Below, piece by piece: positions 48,599-58,083 of a stretch of DNA of 60,832 bases. The notes below the pieces were generated by a model, which ran no database searches, was not told the DNA's origin, and saw only the letters and a program-made list of their open reading frames with translations. The stretch covers positions 1 to 60,832 of the forward strand of contig VYCQ01000005.1 in the NCBI GenBank assembly GCA_009843865.1, given 5' to 3'. How positions within the stretch are numbered: the first letter of the stretch is position 1; each line of letters starts with the position of its first letter. The position numbers and the translations under genes are program-made. Source of the DNA: Acidimicrobiia bacterium. GTDB taxonomy: Bacteria > Actinomycetota > Acidimicrobiia > Acidimicrobiales > Bin134.

Positions 48599-49840
48599 AT
48601 GACTTTGAGCCTTGGCCACGTGGTGTTTGGTTTAGACCCGTTGTATTTGGGCGGTGTGGGTCTAGATGAGGTGTTTATAACCTTATTGAAAGTGGTGGTG
48701 GCTTTTGGGTTGCTGTTGATGAGCGTGATGCTGATGATTTGGTTTGAGCGCAAGCTCATCAGCGATATGCAAAATCGCATTGGCCCCAGCTTGGCTGGGC
48801 CGTTTGGTGTTTTTCAGACCTTGGCCGATGGAATTAAGCTGTTTTTCAAAGAAGACCTCATCCCTGAGCGTTCTGATCGGCTGGTTTTCAAGCTGGCCCC
48901 GTATTTATCGTTGGTGCCAGCCTTTTTGGTGTTTGCGGTGGTTCCTGTTGGTGGTGATTTCAACGGTGGCGATGGACGAGTGACGATTTTCGGTCACGAC
49001 ACCTTCCTTCAGGTAGCAGACCCGCCCGTGGGAATCTTGTTTGTGCTGGCTATGTCTTCGTTGGCGGTGTACGGGGTGATGTTGGCTGGTTGGTCGTCGG
49101 GTTCTAAGTATCCTCTTCTAGCGTCGGTACGGGCCTCAGCGCAGATGGTGTCTTATGAGGCGGCGTTGGGATTGTCGTTGGTGGCTGTGCTTTTGAAATC
49201 AGGCAGCTTGTCTACCAATCAGATTGTGTCGGAGCAGTCGGTTTGGAATTGGAACCTTTGGGTTACTTGGTTGGTGCCTATGGTGGTGTTTCTTATTGCC
49301 GCTACCGCTGAGCTGAACCGTCCGCCTTTTGATTTAGTGGAAGCCGAACAAGAGCTGGTGGGCGGATTTCACACTGAGTACAGCTCTTTGCGTTTTGCGT
49401 TGTTCTTTTTGGCTGAGTTTATGAACACCATCACCATGTCAGCCATTATCGTGACCTTATTTTTGGGTGGCCCTAACGGTCCTGATTTCACCACCGTGGG
49501 CTGGTTGTCTGGCGTGTTGTGGTTTTTCATCAAGCTGATGTTGTTTTTGTTTATCTTTGTTTGGTTTAGAGCCACCTTGCCCCGGATTCGCTATGACCAG
49601 CTAATGGATTTGGGCTGGAAGTTGCTCATTCCTGTTTCGTTGGGGTGGTTGATGCTGCTGGCCTGCTATGACATTGCAGGTGATCGGGGTTGGAATCGGG
49701 CGGCAGTTGTGGTTGTGACGCTAGTAGTTATGGCTGGGTTGGCTGGATTGTTGGTCTTGGCTCTGCGCGCTGCCAAGCAAAAGCCAAAAGATGCCCATGA
49801 CGACACGTCGTATGAGAGGAAGGCTACATGGGTTACTTAA
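48599..49840 (+). CDS. nuoH: NADH-quinone oxidoreductase subunit H
   Basis: A 413-residue, eight-TM subunit at the quinone-channel entrance. [39 protein letters not shown] is fully conserved. The acidic loop [26 protein letters not shown], essential for proton coupling, is intact. ATG 48599 begins 10 nt after nuoG. The 3' end overlaps nuoI by 13 nt. Confidence 0.97.
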   Translation: MTLSLGHVVFGLDPLYLGGVGLDEVFITLLKVVVAFGLLLMSVMLMIWFERKLISDMQNRIGPSLAGPFGVFQTLADGIKLFFKEDLIPERSDRLVFKLAPYLSLVPAFLVFAVVPVGGDFNGGDGRVTIFGHDTFLQVADPPVGILFVLAMSSLAVYGVMLAGWSSGSKYPLLASVRASAQMVSYEAALGLSLVAVLLKSGSLSTNQIVSEQSVWNWNLWVTWLVPMVVFLIAATAELNRPPFDLVEAEQELVGGFHTEYSSLRFALFFLAEFMNTITMSAIIVTLFLGGPNGPDFTTVGWLSGVLWFFIKLMLFLFIFVWFRATLPRIRYDQLMDLGWKLLIPVSLGWLMLLACYDIAGDRGWNRAAVVVVTLVVMAGLAGLLVLALRAAKQKPKDAHDDTSYERKATWVT

Positions 49841-50433
49841 AGGGTTTTATCGTCACGCTTGGGAAGTTGTTTAAGCGCACCGAGTCGGGCCGGGTGGTTA
49901 CCACTCAGTATCCTGATGAAAAGCGTTCTAAGCCTGAGCGGTTTCATGGTCGACATGTGTTGAACCGCTACGAGGATGGCATGGAAAAGTGCATTGGCTG
50001 TGAGCTTTGTGCTGGAGTTTGTCCAGCGCGCTGTATTCATGTGCGAGGTGCCGACAACTCGTTGGATGATCCTGTGTCGCCGGGGGAACGCTACGGGTAC
50101 GTGTATGAGATCAACTACCTGCGTTGCATCCATTGCGACCTGTGTGTGGAGGCTTGCCCTACCGAGGCTATAACCGAATCGAAGCTTTTTGAGTTCTCCT
50201 TCACCAATCGCTCTGATGCCATCTACACCAAAGAGGAGTTAGTGGTCGCAGACGATGGTCATCCTCAGAAGCTTTCCTGGGAAGATTGGCGGGCGGGTGA
50301 CGATAAGCACACATCAGCTTGGATGCGTGCCACATCTTCATCTGGTCGGGCCGACTATGAGGGGCAGGTGGGCTGGTCGGGCGAGTTGGGTTACGGCATT
50401 CGCAGTCCCGAAAAAGGTCAAAAGGATCGCTAA
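49828..50433 (+). CDS. nuoI: NADH-quinone oxidoreductase subunit I
   Basis: A 201-residue subunit with two 4Fe-4S clusters (N6a/N6b): [15 protein letters not shown] (about 51-65) and [15 protein letters not shown] (about 97-111), in the standard NuoI arrangement with [23 protein letters not shown]. The last 55 residues are a polar tail ([16 protein letters not shown]...). It starts inside nuoH and its stop overlaps nuoJ (TAATG). Confidence 0.96.
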   Translation: MGYLKGFIVTLGKLFKRTESGRVVTTQYPDEKRSKPERFHGRHVLNRYEDGMEKCIGCELCAGVCPARCIHVRGADNSLDDPVSPGERYGYVYEINYLRCIHCDLCVEACPTEAITESKLFEFSFTNRSDAIYTKEELVVADDGHPQKLSWEDWRAGDDKHTSAWMRATSSSGRADYEGQVGWSGELGYGIRSPEKGQKDR

Positions 50434-51014
50434 TGGAAGCAGCTGTCTTCATCGTGTGCGCAGCCATTGTGCTGGCTGGTTCGCTGGGAGTGGTGTTGGC
50501 CCGCAACCCTGTGCATGCTGCTCTTAGCTTGGTGGGCACGCTTTTTGGGATGGCCGTGTTGTTCTTGAACTTGGAAGCACATTTTCTAGCAGCAGTGCAG
50601 ATCATTGTCTATGCCGGAGCCATCGTGGTGCTGTTTTTGTTCGTCATCATGTTGTTGGGTGTGGACCGTCTTGAAGATATCTCGGTTGAACCCATCTTTG
50701 GTCAGCGGGTGTTGGCAATTTTCGTGGGCTTAGTTGGATTTGGTTTGGGTGCTACTTACATCGTTGTGTCAGTAGCTGAGGTGCAAAACACCTCAGCAGG
50801 GGTGGCTTCTGCCTATTTGACGCGACCATTATCCAACCTACATGAGATTGCTGAGGTGCTGTTCTTTGACTATGTGTATGCCTTTGAGGCCACCGCAGTT
50901 TTGTTAACCATCTCGGTGGTTGGTGCTGTGGTGATGACCCGACGCATGGCTCGCAACCAGCAACCTGAAAATCAACTTACCAATCAATCTAGCAATACAG
51001 CCAGCGAAGATTGA
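50433..51014 (+). CDS. nuoJ: NADH-quinone oxidoreductase subunit J
   Basis: A 193-residue, five-TM subunit. ARNPVHAALSLVGTLFGMAVLFLNLEAHFLAAVQIIVYAGAIVVLFLFVIMLLG is the conserved core, including the pi-bulge helix IVYAGAIVVLFLFVIML. The C-terminal tail is Asn/Gln-rich. Coupled to nuoI and nuoK by overlapping start and stop codons. Confidence 0.95.
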   Translation: MEAAVFIVCAAIVLAGSLGVVLARNPVHAALSLVGTLFGMAVLFLNLEAHFLAAVQIIVYAGAIVVLFLFVIMLLGVDRLEDISVEPIFGQRVLAIFVGLVGFGLGATYIVVSVAEVQNTSAGVASAYLTRPLSNLHEIAEVLFFDYVYAFEATAVLLTISVVGAVVMTRRMARNQQPENQLTNQSSNTASED

Positions 51015-51316
51015 TGGTTAGCTCTAACTCGTACCTTGTTTTGTCGGCAGCGGTGTTCACCATCGGCGCGGTGGGCCTCATGGTGCGGCGCAATCCGTTG
51101 ATTATGTTTATGTGTGTAGAGCTGATGTTGAACGCTGTGAACCTTACCTTCATCACCTTCGCTAGGGGTTTTGACGATATTTCAGGTCAAGTTGCTGTGT
51201 TGTTTGTACTGGTGGTGGCCGCTGCTGAGGTGGTGGTAGGTCTGGCCATCGTGGTGGCTATCAAGCGTCGCTGGCCCTTGGCCACTGCCGATGACTTGTC
51301 GGAGCTTCGCGGATGA
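51011..51316 (+). CDS. nuoK: NADH-quinone oxidoreductase subunit K
   Basis: A 101-residue, three-TM subunit. RRNPLIMFMCVELMLNAVNLTFITFA and the second helix VAVLFVLVVAAAEVVVGLAIVVAI carry the two conserved membrane glutamates needed for proton transfer. The ATG overlaps the nuoJ stop (ATGA). Confidence 0.97.
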   Translation: MMVSSNSYLVLSAAVFTIGAVGLMVRRNPLIMFMCVELMLNAVNLTFITFARGFDDISGQVAVLFVLVVAAAEVVVGLAIVVAIKRRWPLATADDLSELRG

Positions 51317-51332
51317 TTGCACTGCTGCGACT

Positions 51333-53300
51333 ATGAGTACTTTGGTTGATCTGGTCTGGTTGATTCCAGTGTTTCCACTAGCAGGAGCATTGGTGTTGCT
51401 GGTGTTGGGTCGTAGCCTAGGTGAGCCCCGTGCAGGCTGGTTAGCAACCGCCGCAATGGTGGGTTCGTTTGTAGCTACTGTTCTGGTGTTTGTTGGCCTG
51501 CTCGGATACGACAGCGGTCAACGTCAGCAGGTGCTCACCTTGTTTGAGTGGGTGCCTGTAGGCAACTTGGCTGTCGATATTGGATTCTTGGTCGACCCAC
51601 TGTCAATCACCATGGCCTTGTTTGTTACCGGAGTAGGTGCGTTGATTCACCTGTATTCCATCGGCTACATGCATGGTGACGTAGGTTTTTCTAGATTTTT
51701 TATCTACCTCAACTTTTTCGCTTTTTCAATGCTGATGCTGGTGCTAGGCGACAACCTGCTGTTGACATTCTTGGGATGGGAGGGCGTGGGTGCATGTTCT
51801 TACCTGCTGATCTCGTTTTGGTTTACTGAGGAGGCCAACGCCTCGGCTGGCAAGAAAGCCTTCGTGACCAATCGGGTGGGGGACTGGGGCTTTTTGGTGG
51901 CCATGTTCCTGGCGTTTTTGACCTTTGGGTCGCTTCAGTACGGCGAGATGTTCTTTGAGATTGAATCTAACGGTGTGGCTGCTAGCACCGCTTCGGGTAT
52001 CGCCTTGTTGTTGTTGGTGGGTGCGGCAGGCAAATCTGCTCAGTTCCCGTTGCATGTGTGGCTGCCTGATGCCATGGCAGGCCCCACACCCGTGTCGGCA
52101 CTGATTCATGCTGCCACTATGGTCACCGCAGGGGTGTATTTGCTGATTCGTATGAACCCCATCTTGGTTGCAGCACACGGCTGGGTGCCCGACCTCATTA
52201 TGTGGGTGGGGTTAGGCACTGCGCTCATGGCTGCCACCATCGCAGTTGCCCAAAACGATATTAAAAAGGTGCTGGCCTATTCTACGATCAGCCAACTTGG
52301 GTTCATGTTTGTGGCTGTGGGTTCAGGAGCTTACGTGGCAGCGATATTCCATATGGTCACCCATGCTTTCTTTAAGGCGTTGTTGTTCTTGGGGGCAGGG
52401 TCGGTGATTCATGGTATGGATGGCGACCAAGATCTGCGCCATTACGGAGGCTTGGCCAAGGCGTTGCCTATCACCTCGTTGACTTTTGTGGTTGGTTGGC
52501 TGGCCATTGCTGGTGTGCCGCCGTTTTCAGGCTTTTGGTCTAAAGACGAGATCTTGGCTTATGCCTACGCTGAGAACACGCTGTTGTGGTTGTTGTTGTT
52601 AGCTACAGCGGTGCTCACCGCTTTTTACATGACCCGATTAGTTTTGATGACCTTCTACGGCTCGCCTCGTTGGACTAGCAACGCGGTGTCAAGCGCTGCT
52701 TCAGAGCTGGACTCAGTAGATGTTGTTGCAGTAGAACCTGCCGCAGCGCTGCCGCAGCGTCATCCACATGAATCGCCTTGGACAATGTGGTTGCCGTTGG
52801 TGCTGCTGGCTGGCTTAGCAGCAGTGGCTGGCGCATTGAATCTGCCGTTTAGCTCGGATGTGCATTTTTTAGAGAAGTGGCTAGATCCGGCCCTTTATGG
52901 TCACGCCGCCCATGTGCCCTTTGGGGGCGGCACCAAGTGGGTGTTGGGGCTGATCGCTATTATCGGCAGCGTTGCGGGTGTGGCAGGAGGTGCAGCAGTG
53001 TATGCTTGCAATCGCATCGCTAAAGAACGCATTGAGCGTCCATTTTTGGCTCGGGCTTGGGGCATTGACGAGCTGCTCAGCAATTTCATGGGCGGTCCGG
53101 GTCGTGCGGCGTTTGCAAGGGCAGCACAGTTTGATCAGCAGGTGGTGGACGGTGCTGTAAACGCCACTGGCATGGTAGTGCGTCGAGTTGGCACTTTGTT
53201 GCGGTCGTTTCAAAACGGCCTGGTGCGAAGCTACGCCCTGTTCATTGCTATGGGTGCGTTGGCGCTCATGGTGTGGTTTCTTACTCGGGCTGGTATGTGA
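51333..53300 (+). CDS. nuoL: NADH-quinone oxidoreductase subunit L
   Basis: A 655-residue antiporter-like proton-pumping subunit. FLGWEGVGACSYLLISFWF, QFPLHVWLPDAMAGPTPVSALIHAATMVTAGVYL and the long lateral helix near the C-terminus are typical. The frame is open upstream to 51291 inside nuoK, but ATG 51333 gives the family start (STLVDLVWLIPVFPLAGALVL). The stop overlaps nuoM (TGATG). Between helices, residues about 448-480 form a longer polar loop than usual. Confidence 0.96.
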   Translation: MSTLVDLVWLIPVFPLAGALVLLVLGRSLGEPRAGWLATAAMVGSFVATVLVFVGLLGYDSGQRQQVLTLFEWVPVGNLAVDIGFLVDPLSITMALFVTGVGALIHLYSIGYMHGDVGFSRFFIYLNFFAFSMLMLVLGDNLLLTFLGWEGVGACSYLLISFWFTEEANASAGKKAFVTNRVGDWGFLVAMFLAFLTFGSLQYGEMFFEIESNGVAASTASGIALLLLVGAAGKSAQFPLHVWLPDAMAGPTPVSALIHAATMVTAGVYLLIRMNPILVAAHGWVPDLIMWVGLGTALMAATIAVAQNDIKKVLAYSTISQLGFMFVAVGSGAYVAAIFHMVTHAFFKALLFLGAGSVIHGMDGDQDLRHYGGLAKALPITSLTFVVGWLAIAGVPPFSGFWSKDEILAYAYAENTLLWLLLLATAVLTAFYMTRLVLMTFYGSPRWTSNAVSSAASELDSVDVVAVEPAAALPQRHPHESPWTMWLPLVLLAGLAAVAGALNLPFSSDVHFLEKWLDPALYGHAAHVPFGGGTKWVLGLIAIIGSVAGVAGGAAVYACNRIAKERIERPFLARAWGIDELLSNFMGGPGRAAFARAAQFDQQVVDGAVNATGMVVRRVGTLLRSFQNGLVRSYALFIAMGALALMVWFLTRAGM

Positions 53301-54925
53301 TGGGTGCCTTTACCGTGTTGTCGCTGATCATCTTTTTGCCTTTGTTGGGTGCTGTTGTCATAGCACTGACTGCCCCAGCACGCTCGGTGGTGTTCAAGCC
53401 CGTGGCTGTAGCTACATCGGCAGTCACAGGAGCGCTCATCTTGTGGCTGATGGCCGATTTCGACAAAAACGATGGCGGGTTTCAATATACCCAGCTAGTT
53501 GAATGGGTGAGTTCTGCGGGCATCTCTTGGCATGTGGGGGTGGACGGCATCTCGCTTTTCTTGGTGGTGCTTACCGGCGTGTTGTTTCCCCTCGCTATTT
53601 TGGCTTGCGACCCACCTCACGATGCCAAGGCTTACTACGTGTGGATGCTGGTGCTGGAAACTGGTTGTCTCGGAGCATTTTTGGCTCTTGATTTGGTGCT
53701 CTTCTTTTTGTTTTTCGAGATCGTGCTGATCCCCATGTACTTCCTCATTGGTTGTTGGGGTCACGGAAACCGTAAGCAGGTAGCTACTAAGTTTTTCTTG
53801 TTCACCTTGTTGGGGTCGGCCTTGATGTTTGTCGGGATGTTGGTGCTGGCCTTGTTGGTTGTTCATGAGACAGGCGAAGCGCTCACGTTCAACTTATTAG
53901 AGTTGGCTAACAGCGTAGAAGAGCTGCCAATTGGTACCGCACGCTGGATCTTTTTGTCTTTCGCTTTGGCATTTGCGGTGAAGGTGCCGTTGTTTCCGTT
54001 ACATACTTGGTTGCCTGATGCTCACACCGAGGCACCCACTGCTGGATCGGTGATCTTGGCGGGGGTGATGCTCAAGTTGGGCACTTATGGGCTGGTGCGT
54101 TTTGGGTTGTATTTGTTTCCCGAAGCTTCCCACTACTTCGCTCCGCTGTTTTTCACCTTAGGCGTTATAGGCATCTTGTATGGCGCTGTGGTCGCTGCTA
54201 TGCAAAAGGATCTCAAGCGGCTTGTGGCTTACTCTTCGGTAGCGCACCTGGGCTTTATCGTGCTGGGTATTTTTGCGTTCAACACCGAAGGCATCTCTGG
54301 TGGGTTGTTGCAGATGGTGAATCATGGGATTTCAACCGGGGCGTTGTTCTTGTTGGTGGGGTTCATCTATGAGCGTCGTCACACCCGTCAAATCTCTGAG
54401 CTGATGGGTCTTCAAAAAGCTGTGCCGGTATTGGCCGCGGTGTTCGTCGTGGTGATGTTGTCTTCTGTGGGTTTGCCTGGGTTGAACGGGTTCGTGGGGG
54501 AGTTTTTGATCTTAGCAGGGGCGTTTGTGGCTCATCGTTGGTGGGCGTTGTTGGCTGCTGTGGGGGTGATCTTGGCAGCCTTGTATCTGTTATGGGCGTA
54601 TCAGCGGGTGTTCCACGGCACTCCTGATGAGGCTGCTACGAAGATGGCCGACCTTACCTGGCAAGAAAAGTTGGTGATGTTGCCTTTGGTCGGGTTAATC
54701 GTGTTTATGGGGGTTTATCCCAAGCCGGTGTTAGAGCGCATGGAACCCGCTGTACATCTACTTATTGAACACGTTGAGCAGGTGCAGGGCATTGAATCTC
54801 CCACGGTGAACAACCGTCCTCACGGAAGCTTTGTGGATCTGCGTGAGCTAATTAAAGAACACAGTTACGATCACAACGGGCACGATCACGATAGCCACGA
54901 TCACAGAGAGGGATCTGACCACTGA
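53300..54925 (+). CDS. nuoM: NADH-quinone oxidoreductase subunit M
   Basis: A 541-residue antiporter-like subunit. FLFFEIVLIPMYFLIGCWG, KVPLFPLHTWLPDAHTEAPTAGSVILAGVMLKLGTYGL and KDLKRLVAYSSVAHLGFIVLG are conserved. ATG 53300 overlaps the nuoL stop; the open frame before it is within nuoL. The C-terminal tail is rich in His and Asp (DHNGHDHDSHDH), a possible metal-binding end not typical of E. coli NuoM. Confidence 0.96.
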   Translation: MGAFTVLSLIIFLPLLGAVVIALTAPARSVVFKPVAVATSAVTGALILWLMADFDKNDGGFQYTQLVEWVSSAGISWHVGVDGISLFLVVLTGVLFPLAILACDPPHDAKAYYVWMLVLETGCLGAFLALDLVLFFLFFEIVLIPMYFLIGCWGHGNRKQVATKFFLFTLLGSALMFVGMLVLALLVVHETGEALTFNLLELANSVEELPIGTARWIFLSFALAFAVKVPLFPLHTWLPDAHTEAPTAGSVILAGVMLKLGTYGLVRFGLYLFPEASHYFAPLFFTLGVIGILYGAVVAAMQKDLKRLVAYSSVAHLGFIVLGIFAFNTEGISGGLLQMVNHGISTGALFLLVGFIYERRHTRQISELMGLQKAVPVLAAVFVVVMLSSVGLPGLNGFVGEFLILAGAFVAHRWWALLAAVGVILAALYLLWAYQRVFHGTPDEAATKMADLTWQEKLVMLPLVGLIVFMGVYPKPVLERMEPAVHLLIEHVEQVQGIESPTVNNRPHGSFVDLRELIKEHSYDHNGHDHDSHDHREGSDH

Positions 54926-56466
54926 TGGCTGCTGTGTTTGGGCAGATAGCAACACCTCACATGGATTGGTTGGGCCTAGCTCCGCATATGGTGATGGCAG
55001 GTGGAGCCGTGTTGTTGTTGACCATCGTGTCGCTAGCTGGTCGGCGTTTGCCAGCTTGGTTCGCTGGCGCGTGGACGGTGGCTACGTCTTTGGCGGTGAT
55101 TGGTCTTGGGTTTGCTTTGTGGATGCGATTTGACCACGGTGCGTGGGCCCCTTATGAAGCATCCGATGACGGGGGTTTGCTCACGGCGGCTGGGGCTATA
55201 GGTGTAGGCCGATTTGCTGTTTTTGTGATTGTTTTGCTGGCCGCCGTCGTGGTGCTGACCGTGTTGGTTGCTGATGACTTCTTGCGGAGAGAGAAGCTGG
55301 ACGGCCCTGCTGTTTATGTGCTGTTGATGCTGTCGGCTGCTGGTGGTATGACCATGAGTGCTGCCAACAATTTAATTGTCATGTTTTTGGGGTTGGAGAT
55401 CTTATCGCTGGCGGTTTATGTGCTGGTTGCCATGCATCTGCGCCGCTCCTCCTCCCAAGAAGCTGGTATCAAGTATTTTGTGCTGGGCGCTTTTGCTTCG
55501 GCTTTTTTTCTCTATGGCATAGCGTTGATCTACGGTGGTACTGGGTCGTTGAACCTCACAGAGATCTCATTGCTTCTTACAGAGAGCAGCACGGGTGCAG
55601 CGACGGTGGACAAGGGCCTGTTTTATGTTGGCATGGCCATGTTGTTGGTGGGTTTTGGCTTCAAGGTTGCCGCAGTGCCCTTTCATGCTTGGACCCCAGA
55701 TGTTTACCAAGGTGCTCCGTCGCCGGTGGTTGTTTACATGGCTGCAGGGGTGAAAGCAGCCGGTTTTGCGGCCTTAACACGGGTGTTCATGGCAGCGTTT
55801 GTTCAGCATTACGATGATTGGCAACCAGCAGTTTTTGGGTTGGCTGTGGCGAGCTTGGCCGTTGGGTCGCTCATGGGCATAGTACAGGGCGATATCAAGC
55901 GCATCTTGGCCTACTCTTCCATAAGTCACGCTGGGTTCATCCTGGTGGGGATGCATGGGGCTTTGGGGAGGGGTCTGGCAAGTGTGATGTTTTATCTGGC
56001 GGCTTATGCGGCAATGGCTATCGGGAGCTTCGCAGTTGTGACGGTGGTGAGCGGTCCTGGCGATGAGAACACCGATATCGCTAGCTTGCGGGGCTTAGCT
56101 GTTCGTCGTCCGATGCTGGCTGGTGCGTTTACGTTGTTGTTGTTATCTCAGGCTGGGATTCCTTTCACAGTGGGCTTTTGGGCCAAGTTTGAGGTGATTT
56201 CCGCTGCGGCAGATAATAGCTTTTTTGAGCTAACGGTAATAGCCATGCTGGCAACGGTGGTGGCTGCTTTTTTGTATCTGAGGATCGTGGTGGTCATGTA
56301 TTTAGACCCCCCTGATGCCGACACTCCCCGTTTGCAAGTCTCTGTAGGGCCTGCAACTGCAATTGCTATCGTGGTGCTGTTCACCTTGGCCTTTGGGATC
56401 TATCCTGAACCTCTTTTAAACCTAGCTGACGACGCATTCAGCGCTATGAACCTGATTACACAGTGA
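54925..56466 (+). CDS. nuoN: NADH-quinone oxidoreductase subunit N
   Basis: A 513-residue antiporter-like subunit with about fourteen TM helices. FLGLEILSLAVYVLVAMHLRRSSSQEAGIKYFVLGAFASAFFLYGIALIYGGTGS, FKVAAVPFHAWTPDVYQGAPSPVVVYMAAGVKAAGFAAL and ILAYSSISHAGFILVG identify it. It closes the operon; the 109 bp to the convergent gene hold two copies of TCAAGATGAT but no clear terminator. Confidence 0.96.
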   Translation: MAAVFGQIATPHMDWLGLAPHMVMAGGAVLLLTIVSLAGRRLPAWFAGAWTVATSLAVIGLGFALWMRFDHGAWAPYEASDDGGLLTAAGAIGVGRFAVFVIVLLAAVVVLTVLVADDFLRREKLDGPAVYVLLMLSAAGGMTMSAANNLIVMFLGLEILSLAVYVLVAMHLRRSSSQEAGIKYFVLGAFASAFFLYGIALIYGGTGSLNLTEISLLLTESSTGAATVDKGLFYVGMAMLLVGFGFKVAAVPFHAWTPDVYQGAPSPVVVYMAAGVKAAGFAALTRVFMAAFVQHYDDWQPAVFGLAVASLAVGSLMGIVQGDIKRILAYSSISHAGFILVGMHGALGRGLASVMFYLAAYAAMAIGSFAVVTVVSGPGDENTDIASLRGLAVRRPMLAGAFTLLLLSQAGIPFTVGFWAKFEVISAAADNSFFELTVIAMLATVVAAFLYLRIVVVMYLDPPDADTPRLQVSVGPATAIAIVVLFTLAFGIYPEPLLNLADDAFSAMNLITQ

Positions 56467-56575
56467 TTGCTCAAGCTGTTCTGTCAAGATGATTTCTCAA
56501 GATGATCTTTTAAAAGTATCTGCTAAACAGTCTGGATCAGATATTTCAGACACTCCAGGCACTTTAGCGATGTTG

Positions 56576-58036
56576 TTAGGTAGCAGGTTCTAGGCGGTAG
56601 ATGGTGTCGTCAAAGCTCAACACGTAGAGTTCGCCTGCGGCATCTTCGCCAAAAGACACCAAGGTTGCTTGTGGAACTGTTACTCCTAGCTCAAAGTGTT
56701 GGTCGTTGTTTGCAAGGTTATTGTCCGCAGGGTCAACCTTAAGGCCCCACAAACGCCCCTCGCAGAAGTCACCAAATATATAGGTGCCTGTTAACCATGC
56801 AATGGAAGATCCGCGATAAACATAGCCTCCGGTGATGGAGCAGCCTTGGTCGTGGTCGTACACATGTATGGGAAACACAAGGTCTTCGGGCATGACGGTT
56901 CCCGAGAAGCGTTCGTTGCCTTCGTACAGGGGCCATCCTAAGTTGGCCCCTGATGACCAGTTGTCGGCAGCCCAAAGTACATGTATCTCTTCCCATTTGT
57001 TTTGGCCTACATCTGCGATCCACAAGTCGCCGGTGGTTCGGTCGAACGAGAATCGCCATGGATTGCGGGCACCGTAGGCCCATATTTCTGCTAGGGCTCT
57101 AGTCTCAGAATCAGGATTCCCAGAATCAGGATTGTCAGGATCAAAGGTGCCAGCAAAAGGGTTGTCAGCGGGAATGGCGTAGGTGTTAGTGCCAGTGCTG
57201 GTGGAGGTTTTGGGATCAATGCGAAGTATGGCCCCTAGCAAGGAGTTCAGGTTTTGACCATGGCCGAACTGGTCATTGCTGCCACCACCATCGCCCATGC
57301 TTAACCACAGGTAGCCGTCTGGCCCGAAAGCCATAGATCCGCCATTGTGATTGCAATGTGGTTGGGACACGCTTAGCACGGTTCGACCCTGGCTCTTGAG
57401 AACTCGATGTCCAATCATGGGGAATGCCACGATCTGACTGTCTTGTTGCAGGTCGGTGTAGTGGATGTAGAGCGAGTGGCCGTCGGGATCAAAGGCCATT
57501 CCTAAAAGGCCGTTTTCGCAGCCAGTTTCTGTTAGGTCGCTGATGTCTAGCACCATTTCAGGGCTTTCATCTTCGTCGGCGCTAAGTACCCACACTCGTC
57601 CGGCTCTTGTGCCTACGTATAGATCACCTCGCTGGTTGCCAGTACCAGGACGGGGGATTAGCACTATGGGGTCGGGCAGCGAGATGACCGGTGTGAGCGT
57701 AAGAGGCTCGTTTTCGGTTGTGTTGCTGGTTGGTGCCTCACTTGGATTTTGGGTTGGCAGATCAGGTTCGTGTGTTGCAGGGTTATTGTTTTGCGTGTTA
57801 GTTGAAGCCGAGCTGTTGGCGTTTGGGTAATTATTATTTGGGTTATCGCTATTTGGGCTGTTGTTACTTGAGTTGTTGCCTGTGGTTGGTTGTGGGCTGC
57901 TAGTGCTGTTGAGGCTGTCAGCATTATTAATATTTACAACTTTGGTGTTGTCGACATTGGTACCGTCGTCTTCGGTGCCGCAAGCACCGGCCCACAGGCT
58001 AGCCACCACCAGCCAAGCAACTATTTGTTTTGTCAT
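56576..58036 (-). CDS. secreted lipoprotein, PQQ-type glucose/sorbosone dehydrogenase family
   Basis: A 486-residue protein. ATG 58036 gives a lipoprotein signal (VVASLWAGAC, Cys19). Residues about 25-120 form an Asn/Ser/Thr/Pro-rich linker. The six-bladed propeller domain follows: NGLLGMAFDPDGHSLYIHYTD, SQPHCNHNGGSMAFGPDGYLWLSMGDGG, WAYGARNPWRFSFD, LWIADVGQNKWEEI, and GGYVYRGSSIAWLTGTYIFGDFC. The His and Asp/Arg pattern resembles soluble aldose sugar dehydrogenases that use PQQ. Substrate is not predictable. Convergent with nuoN; downstream of the thioesterase on the same strand. Confidence 0.83.
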   Translation of the reverse strand: MTKQIVAWLVVASLWAGACGTEDDGTNVDNTKVVNINNADSLNSTSSPQPTTGNNSSNNSPNSDNPNNNYPNANSSASTNTQNNNPATHEPDLPTQNPSEAPTSNTTENEPLTLTPVISLPDPIVLIPRPGTGNQRGDLYVGTRAGRVWVLSADEDESPEMVLDISDLTETGCENGLLGMAFDPDGHSLYIHYTDLQQDSQIVAFPMIGHRVLKSQGRTVLSVSQPHCNHNGGSMAFGPDGYLWLSMGDGGGSNDQFGHGQNLNSLLGAILRIDPKTSTSTGTNTYAIPADNPFAGTFDPDNPDSGNPDSETRALAEIWAYGARNPWRFSFDRTTGDLWIADVGQNKWEEIHVLWAADNWSSGANLGWPLYEGNERFSGTVMPEDLVFPIHVYDHDQGCSITGGYVYRGSSIAWLTGTYIFGDFCEGRLWGLKVDPADNNLANNDQHFELGVTVPQATLVSFGEDAAGELYVLSFDDTIYRLEPAT

Positions 58037-58083
58037 TATCTGTCTTGTCACTGTGTGTATTGCCACAAGGCGCGTAGGCCGTG